NCBI GenBank assembly: GCA_011800805.1
Contig: MPNW01000139.1
Span: 256,574 to 269,330 of the forward strand
Direction of reading: 5' to 3'
DNA length: 12,757 nucleotides
Source of the DNA: Hirudo medicinalis
Lineage: Eukaryota; Annelida; Clitellata; Hirudinida; Hirudinidae
Shown: piece by piece, positions 8,041-12,757 of the stretch
How the letters are laid out: every line of letters starts with the position of its first letter
Numbering within the stretch: the first letter of the stretch is position 1
Made by a program: the position numbers and the translations under genes
Notes under the pieces: model-generated
The model's input: only the letters and a program-made list of their open reading frames with translations
Told to the model about the DNA's origin: nothing
Database searches by the model: none

Positions 8041-8370
8041 AACTTTCCCATCAAAGTCAATATGAAGGTCGTCACCAGTAAATTTGTATCCACAACTGCT
8101 GTGAGTCATCCTGCAATTCCTGATTCAATGGCTGTACAGTCTCTTCAGAATAATGCTTCTGTCAAATCTTTTCATGATGATGATATTAAAGGCACCCCCA
8201 ACAAAGACAGTGCATTGAGAAACAAAACTTGTGTAGTACTTGGAAAAATTGGAGTCTCAGATGTCATAGTTGATGGATTTGTTTTTGGTGTTAATTTGGA
8301 TGTCACTCAAGGCGTTGCTTCGTTTTCTCACCTGAATGACAATCTTTCATCAGTCAGAAGAAAACGGTGA
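7927..8370 (+). CDS. Unassigned open frame, 148 codons, inside outer hAT
   Basis: The frame is open from just after the TAA at 7924-7926 to TGA at 8368-8370, with ATG at 7948 (140 residues). The first 35 residues are the GIY-YIG-like tail. From about 8040 onward I recognise nothing. That part is serine-, valine- and asparagine-rich, has an SFHDDDIKGTPNKD acidic segment, a VVLGKIGVSDVIVDGFVFGV beta-like stretch, and a basic end VRRKR. No signal peptide or membrane helix is evident. It is one of the longest uninterrupted frames here and unusually clean for a region full of stops, but chance cannot be excluded. No promoter or splice signal ties it to a transcript. Confidence 0.3.
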   Translation, partial: RCPSRLKLYEALFISREKPCINMQKDFTDGSLSLFNCVNFPIKVNMKVVTSKFVSTTAVSHPAIPDSMAVQSLQNNASVKSFHDDDIKGTPNKDSALRNKTCVVLGKIGVSDVIVDGFVFGVNLDVTQGVASFSHLNDNLSSVRRKR

Positions 8371-8514
8371 TACATTGTAACTGCAATTGTTGCCTTTTAT
8401 GTTGCAAATGTTGCAATTTAGAATTGCTCTTCAACATTTTATCTTTTATGTTATATTTTAGTTTCATTTCTATAATAAAATATTTTATATTTGTATTTTA
8501 AATTTTAATTTCAC
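8371..8514. other. AT-rich spacer inside outer hAT
   Basis: This stretch is very AT-rich. It has short repeated words (attgttgc, gttgcaa) near 8388-8420 and an ATAATAAAAT stretch near 8471. No gene is seen. Confidence 0.4.
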
Positions 8515-8842
8515 TTTTAAATATTCTTATAACTGTTACTTTAAATTTTCGTAGTTTCTTATTACCCTTAATTATTACTATTATTATTAGTATTATTCTT
8601 ATTTCTTATTTATTTTTCTTATTACGATGGCCTTAGATGCCAAAACTGATCAGTCGGTTATTAAAAACGACAAATATAGATTTTTAAATATTCTTATAAC
8701 CGTTACTTTAGATTTTCGTATTTTCGTATTATTACCCTTAATTATTATTATTATTATTATTTCTTATTTATTTTTCTTATTACGATGGCCTTAGATGCCA
8801 AAACTGATCAGTCGGTTATTAAAAACTACAAATATAGATTTA
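8515..8842 (+). repeat. Tandem duplication, two copies of about 160-167 bp
   Basis: Copy one (8515-8681) and copy two (8682-8842) both start ttttaaatattcttataac. Both pass through an ATT microsatellite and share the block attacgatggccttagatgc plus caaaactgatcagtcggtta. Both finish with caaatatagattt. They differ by a few substitutions (for example ctgttac/ccgttac and aaacgac/aaactac) and about 9 nt of net length within the ATT tract. The duplication lies in the 3' part of the outer hAT element and does not cross its border. Confidence 0.92.
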
Positions 8843-9085
8843 GTGACAAAGTTTTTTCGTATTATAGCAGTGCAAGCATATAACCGAGAAAGCAGTCTCC
8901 TCTAAATGGGGAGCTTATTGTAACAAAACATGCTCATTAAATATATAAAATAAACGAATTAAAATCGTTAAATAATAAATTTTATTGACTTTTATCGTTG
9001 GAAAATATATATAAATGATGCGGCCCTCGGGTTACTTTGCAAGTCTTCATGCGGCTCTCAGACCAATTTGAGTTTGAGACTACTG

Positions 9086-9093
9086 CATTAGAG
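9086..9093. repeat. Right target-site duplication of outer hAT (CATTAGAG)
   Basis: This is identical to 5764-5771. It immediately follows the element end ...GAGACTACTG. Confidence 0.88.
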
Positions 9094-9094
9094 C

Positions 9095-9394
9095 GTGGTG
9101 CCGAGAATGTGTTTCAACAACGCCTCAAGTCCTCGTTCGGGTAGATTCGAGCAAATCACCTTGGCACTATCCTTGCGAAGGCTCCTACGACGTATCAGTG
9201 TCATCAAAACTACTTCATCATCAATAGGTAAGGACGCACTGACAGTCTCTATTGACAGACTGAAGCCAGCGGTTTTTCCCCAAACTACAACACCATCAAC
9301 CACCAATCCATCAACACCATCCGGGATGCCACCTGCCGAGACAATAAGGGTGACGTCTAGAGCTATTCTCAACCTGGCAACAAAGCCCCTGTAA
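9095..9394 (+). mobile_element. Gypsy-type pol C-terminal tail
   Basis: This is the end of an LTR-retrotransposon pol polyprotein, downstream of the integrase core. The frame is open from 9095 to TAA at 9392-9394. It contains KDALTVSIDRLKPAV, the hallmark that ends the integrase C-terminal domain in many Gypsy elements. A threonine-, serine- and proline-rich tail follows (TTTPSTTNPSTPSG). The expected GPF/Y.V.R block before it is only partly visible and lies in another frame. The rest of pol is absent to the left, where the hAT element is. The minus-strand integrase at 640-1143 is a different, oppositely oriented fragment. The antisense open frame over the same bases (9088-9372) is a shadow. 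Confidence 0.65.
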
Positions 9395-9959
9395 CATTCA
9401 GCCCGTCTCCCCTATTGTGGGATCGCACAACCCTAAACGACCTAAGTTGCATGAGTTGACCCGTCCACGTAATAGGCCGACGATCAGCTTCTTTGATGGT
9501 TGTGTATGGAACGCCGATGTCATCGTTAGAAATAAGTGTGGTAACGCGGTGGTCATTTGTCGATTCCTCTACAACCGCCTTAAATCACCTAGCTACTTAA
9601 CGGGCGTTAATCTATAATTTATTGTGGCGTTTGTACCAAAATAGAAAAAGTTGTAATTGAAGCATTATATAGCAGAGCACAATTTTCACTTTTTTAATAT
9701 TTACTTTTGCCATTGAATTTTCAACAGTTTTTTTCAACAGAGATAATTTTATATTCAAAATCTATCATTGTAATTATACAACCAGTTATTCCAGTTCAAC
9801 ATGTTCATATCCAGCTACTCTCATATCCTCTATGCTTGTTAACAACACGAAGACATTGTGCTCAAAAAAATAAATTACTCCAATTTTAAGACTCAGCAAA
9901 TGATGCCACAATAATAATACAAGTCAGTATATGGTATATGAGTGTTCTGATAATGAATT
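9395..9959. other. Unassigned; Gypsy 3' flank and AT-rich intergenic DNA
   Basis: No gene is recognised. On the minus strand a frame is open from 9584 to a TGA at 9369-9371 (71 codons) without a clear start. It includes RVTTLISNDDIGVPYTTIK and is unassigned. A plus-strand ORF at 9417-9617 overlaps it and has no motif. From 9620 the DNA is AT-rich and featureless. The word gtggcgtttgt(a/t)cca occurs at about 9624 and also at about 2338, which may hint at a shared repeat. TTTATT near 9617 would be an AATAAA on the minus strand, about 340 nt downstream of the TMEM242-like stop. Confidence 0.4.
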
Positions 9960-11680
9960 TTAACTTTTTGAGATAAAATTAACCAGATCCTGAAAAGTAG
10001 ATATATCACATTCTTTGTAGCTTGTCCTGTTTCTAGGTTTTAGGTCCACACTTTTAATCTAAGATTAAAAATATGTTATGAAATGCATAAATGCCATAAA
10101 TATACAAAATAATTATCAAATAATCAACAAACTATGAAAGCTATGGAAATAATTCAATATAAGCTTGAAGCATAAATAACCACATTCAATAATAAGCACA
10201 ACAAATAAAACATTTCACAGAATACCAAATGCTCTGCTAATATCCTTACAATGACATATCCTGCAATAAAAACGGTGGAGCACCCAATTAAAGACATCAC
10301 CGTTCCCTTTTTCAATGCTTTCATTGCAAGTTCTTGGCCTTCCTCAAGCAACACATTTGGCATCTGTAACCAACAAAATTAGAAAAAAATAGACTGAAAA
10401 TGGCGGTAGTATAAGCTACAACTGACAATAGGTTGATTATTAATTGGAGGATTGACTTATCCTTCATGAAACTTTACCTTTCATGTTGGATTATTTTTCC
10501 CTAGTTTTGTAAGAATGTGGAACTTTTTAGCAACTAATTTTACATTTAAAGGCATTCAATGTCAAATCAACACGACATCTGACATCACCATCTTGGGATT
10601 TGTTAAATTGGGTTAACCTAGATGACTAAGTTAACAAATTAAAATGCTAGATTTTTTGGTCAATTGGTGTCAGAAATATGGATAGTTCATCTTTGACTGA
10701 ATGCCAACAACTTGCAATTGTTGTGAAGCTATAAGTTTGGTTCTAGAGCACCTATTTTTATATGAAAATTAAAGGCATTTGAAGGCTGTATTTGGGTTTG
10801 GGCAACTTACTTAGACTTTTTTATTTTCAATATTTAATAAAGTACAAAAATATTTTTTGATTTTTTTTCATATAGGAAACATTATAAAGAATACTTATTC
10901 CAAATTTCAGAATTCAAAAACCCATATTGGTTTTATGTAGTGAATTTTTTAATATTGCTTAAAATTTGCGAATTTGCATATTTCTGACACTGATCGACCA
11001 AAAATTCTAAAATTTTAATTTTTTAACTTATTCATCTAGGTTAACAACTGTACTAAATTTCCACAAAATCCAAGATGGCATGTTGATCTGACATGGAATG
11101 CCTCATTACTTACTATAATATAAATTTTAATTAGATTTCAGATATTCCCTTTGTCATTGTTAGCCTTGTTATTATGCTGATGATTCTGAGCTTGATTATA
11201 GTGAGGATAACTTTCCTGAAGATGAAAGTTCTCAAGGCAGAGTGATACCCAGCTGGAGCAGTGTTATTGTTGAAATACAATTTCCTGATAGATTTTATTA
11301 GCTTTTTTTCAGAGTTTGGAATCTTCTCAAGATTTGCTTATTGTCACAATTATAAACTGCATGCATTAGCAAGGCTAATAAGTGCCTAAATATTTTAAAT
11401 ATTTAGCATCTTTATGAACCTTACCTAAATTATTTGTCCATAATTTTAAACAAATGCTTGGGTTATCAAGTGTTACTTATGTCAAACAATAAGTTTGAAA
11501 AAGTTTATAATCAAAGTCAATTATTAAAATTCAGGTAAATCAAAAAAAATCATATAATAATAATAATAAATAACTTCACCTTTCCATCAAATGAATGACC
11601 TTTCTTTTTCCAGTTTGACATCTTCTGCGAAAAGCCCCATAAAAAAAAAGAACTTCCCAAAGTTGCAAAAAAACAAAATT
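9960..11680 (-). CDS. TMEM242: TMEM242-like membrane protein, C-terminal exons (N-terminus uncertain)
   Basis: In vertebrates TMEM242 is a small two-helix inner mitochondrial membrane protein that acts with TMEM70 in assembling the ATP synthase c-ring. Minus-strand exons are 11680-11580 and 10363-10250, plus a probable last exon 10058-9960. The first encodes FFATLGSSFFLWGFSQKMSN and then WKKKGHSFDGK, a membrane helix plus a lysine-rich loop. The second reads MPNVLLEEGQELAMKALKKG and then TVMSLIGCSTVFIAGYVI, which parallels the vertebrate LPESG..LA.RALGWGS plus second helix. The exon 1 donor (AAG/GTGAAG), exon 2 acceptor (ttggttacag) and donor (ATT/GTAAGG) are good, with phase 0 at both joins. 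The last exon (acceptor taatcttag) gives 32 residues ending TFQDLVNFISKS before TAA and is less certain. Introns are 1216 and 191 nt. About 104 residues are covered out of roughly 140 in vertebrates. Exon 1 starts in phase 1, so at least one upstream exon is needed. Confidence 0.68.
10551..11103. mobile_element. Foldback/MITE-like element with about 130-bp inverted arms
   Basis: The left arm (about 10551-10690) begins GGCATTCAATGTCAAATCAA and contains GTTAACCTAGATGA, AAATTAAAAT, TTTTTGGTC and GTGTCAGAAATATG. The right arm (about 10970-11103) read on the other strand has the same words in the same order, starting GGCATTCCATGTCAGATCAA. The arms match at most positions but have small gaps. The roughly 280 nt between them are AT-rich with no ORF. 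I see no clear target-site duplication next to GGCATTC/GAATGCC, so the superfamily is open. It lies wholly inside the large intron of the TMEM242-like gene, where a transcript could fold into a long hairpin. Confidence 0.82.
11167..11301 (+). other. Short acidic open frame, unassigned, antisense in an intron
   Basis: A plus-strand frame open for 44 codons to TAG at 11299-11301 reads YYADDSELDYSEDNFPEDES and then RVIPSWSSVIVEI. It has no start codon, but there is a possible acceptor (tcattgttag) just upstream at 11154-11163. Such acidic serine-rich segments occur near the N-termini of some transposases, but no family is identified. It lies between the foldback element and the TMEM242-like exon, on the opposite strand. 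Confidence 0.25.
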
Positions 11681-12063
11681 CTAGAAATAAAATAAGCACA
11701 GTATAGTAAAGCACTCAGTCTCAAAGTTATTCAACGCCAAACACAAAAACAAAAGTTACGTGTGATCTTCTTTCTATTCTCACTATCCATGCTAAATTAA
11801 TATGAGCCACTCTACAAATCAATGCAACTTATGACAGCTTGGACAAATCCACCGCAACCATACGATTTGAAAACAAATAAAATATATAATTTAAAAGTTG
11901 ACATAGACATCACCAAAAACATGTACATTGTTGATTATTCACAAATTTATCATTCTGAATTAATTAATTTTTTAAACAATTTTTTAAATTAATTACGAAT
12001 ATAAATAACCTTCATTGCTTTTGTGTGTGTAATTTTTAAAATGAAGCCAAACATTTAAACTAA
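11681..12063. other. AT-rich DNA with no visible gene
   Basis: No exon is recognised on either strand. In the minus orientation this should be intron sequence between the TMEM242-like exon at 11680-11580 and its upstream exon. Runs such as ttaattaattttttaaacaa at 11960-11980 are the only notable composition. Confidence 0.4.
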
Positions 12064-12375
12064 TTGGCTCAAATTAGACGAGTTATAGATGTTCTCAACC
12101 TGAATTTGCAACGCAACCGAAGAATTCGTCACTCTTTTGGCATGAACGACATTTACACAGTTGGTCAACTCGTGTACCACATCAGCTCTCGGGGCATAAC
12201 GATAACGATACAGAGTTTGATTAGAGTGACGTATGTTCAACAGAATTTCAAGACCACTAATGTATATCTGTCAATGCTTGCACACCGACCAATATATACA
12301 AGATATAAACCCTCCTTTTCCAGATCCAATAAACGACTTCATTCCATCACATGCTTAGGCCCAAAATATATTTAA
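12064..12375 (+). CDS. Unassigned weak ORF, 103 codons
   Basis: The frame starts at a TTG. The first ATG is at residue 27, in HSFGMNDIYTVGQLVYHISS. It runs to TAA at 12373-12375. The product would be basic, rich in isoleucine, arginine and tyrosine, with no motif, signal peptide or membrane helix that I recognise. The minus strand over 12055-12240 is also open (61 codons) and equally unassigned. The local G+C is slightly higher than the flanks, which could reflect an old insert. I think it is more likely a chance frame than a gene. Confidence 0.15.
   Translation: MAQIRRVIDVLNLNLQRNRRIRHSFGMNDIYTVGQLVYHISSRGITITIQSLIRVTYVQQNFKTTNVYLSMLAHRPIYTRYKPSFSRSNKRLHSITCLGPKYI
12300..12342 (-). other. 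Possible upstream exon fragment of the TMEM242-like gene
   Basis: On the minus strand an ATG at 12342-12340 opens MKSFIGSGKGGFIS. The K-G-G-(I/F) word is what precedes the first helix in vertebrate TMEM242 (VKGGIF). A GT follows within a few bases (TCTT/GTATAT). However, splicing there to 11680 would create TAA at the junction, so either the donor, the exon or the assignment is wrong. Treat it as a lead only. Confidence 0.15.
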
Positions 12376-12646
12376 AGATTCTTTTCAAAGACTTTCTTGT
12401 AGTAGTACTAGTACTTGGACCTCCAATACTTGTTCCCATGATTTTCAGTAATGAAAATCAATATGTTTATTGACGCTTATTTACTTAATTGGATTTGTGA
12501 AATGAAACTTAGAGAGATTATAAATTCCTTCCTAATCAAATTGTTTGAAATTTAACAGGGTTTTCGTGTCCAATTAAATGGTCTGTGCCAAAATTATATA
12601 AAGGACACTCCGAAACACTACGTGTAGCAGCAAGTGAACATCCTCC

Positions 12647-12648
<2 letters not shown>
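12376..12648. other. AT-rich DNA with no confirmed gene
   Basis: A minus-strand ATG at 12439-12437 opens MGTSIGGPSTSTTTRKSLKR, a serine- and threonine-rich start that runs 30 codons to a stop. It could be a first exon, but nothing supports that beyond its position. No other coding signal is seen apart from the TATA-like box described separately. Confidence 0.3.
12594..12604 (+). promoter_or_regulatory. TATA-like box, plus strand
   Basis: TTATATAAAGG is a good match to the metazoan TATA box. A start about 30 nt downstream would fall near 12630, just before the GT tract, and would drive transcription out of the right edge of the window. In such AT-rich DNA the word can arise by chance. Confidence 0.25.

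Positions 12649-12718
<70 letters not shown>
12649..12718. repeat. (GT)n microsatellite
   Basis: About 34 uninterrupted TG units run from 12649 to 12718. Tracts this long are highly variable and can form left-handed DNA. Confidence 0.97.
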
Positions 12719-12757
12719 GATGATTGTTGTTGATGATGATGATGACGATGTGTGATG
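12719..12757. repeat. GAT/TGT-rich simple repeat at the right edge
   Basis: Mixed gat and tgt triplets (gatgatgatgatgacgatg) follow the GT tract to the end of the window. They probably form part of one compound microsatellite that continues outside. Confidence 0.8.

Larger units (their letters stand above)
5772..9085 (+). mobile_element. Outer hAT DNA transposon, 3.3 kb, with intact ends and decayed transposase
   Basis: This is a cut-and-paste element of the hAT superfamily. The left end is CAGGGTCTCAAAC, and the right end read on the other strand is CAGTAGTCTCAAACTC. They match apart from one extra base and a substitution. Both sides carry the exact 8-bp duplication CATTAGAG. The subterminal sequence is rich in GCGGCC-type words at both ends (5786-5796 and 9017-9055). 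Inside are the C-terminal half of a hAT transposase (5963-6735, continued 7628-7745), a second nested hAT (6747-7619), a GIY-YIG-like fragment with an open frame (7810-8370) and a tandem duplication (8515-8842). The N-terminal half of the transposase is absent and the remainder has stops, so the copy cannot move by itself. The perfect duplication shows the borders have not been rearranged since insertion. Confidence 0.87.

Noticed and set aside
8050..8340. Minus-strand stretch GDDLHIDFDGKVNTI as possible coding
   Set aside because: It is interrupted by several stops and lies opposite the cleaner plus-strand frame. No family is recognised.
8515..8842. CRISPR-like or satellite array
   Set aside because: There are only two adjacent copies of about 160 bp with no spacers, and the context is eukaryotic. 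It is a simple tandem duplication.
9088..9372. Minus-strand 94-codon ORF
   Set aside because: It is antisense to the Gypsy pol tail, whose plus-strand frame holds the SIDRLKPA hallmark. The minus frame has no motif.
12055..12240. Minus-strand 61-codon ORF as a TMEM242 exon
   Set aside because: There is no resemblance to the family and no suitable splice pair.

Overview
This window looks like nuclear DNA of an AT-rich invertebrate animal. The grounds are split genes with short GT-AG introns, animal gene families, several classes of eukaryotic transposable element, AAT and GT microsatellites, and no bacterial-type operons or long intact ORFs. I cannot name the phylum.

Two host genes can be assembled from exons that single-frame ORFs do not reveal. 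On the + strand, positions 1497-2184 hold the last four exons of an alpha-carbonic anhydrase. They carry the [19 protein letters not shown] and NFRP..P blocks in one phase-consistent frame, with introns of 73, 59 and 85 nt and an AATAAA 55 nt after the stop. The 5' half, with the HFHWG zinc ligands, is not seen. On the - strand, positions 11680-9960 hold two good exons and one plausible last exon of a TMEM242-like membrane protein. In vertebrates TMEM242 works in mitochondrial ATP synthase c-ring assembly. Its 1.2-kb intron contains a foldback element with arms of about 130 bp.

Most of the rest is decayed mobile DNA. Positions 1-535 (-) are a CR1/L2-like LINE reverse transcriptase piece. Positions 640-1143 (-) are a Gypsy-type integrase broken by stops and frameshifts. 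Positions 2876-3330 (+) are the C-terminal part of a LINE that may belong to the same family as the first. Positions 3546-5450 (-) are a second, GC-richer CR1-like LINE. Positions 5772-9085 are a complete-ended hAT transposon with an exact 8-bp target-site duplication (CATTAGAG). Its GTF2IRD2-type transposase remnant is split by a second, 873-bp hAT element (6747-7619), which has 13-bp perfect inverted ends, its own 8-bp duplication and a BED-finger remnant. The outer hAT also contains a GIY-YIG-like fragment fused to an unassigned open frame and a 160-bp tandem duplication. It sits against a Gypsy pol C-terminal tail (9095-9394, +).

The right end (11.7-12.76 kb) has a weak unassigned ORF, a possible upstream TMEM242 exon, a TATA-like box, a (GT)n tract of about 70 nt and a GAT-rich tail.

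I see no convincing new biological system. The most informative structures are the nested hAT pair, the intronic foldback element and the two hidden spliced genes. All family assignments come from motif recognition by eye, without database searches.
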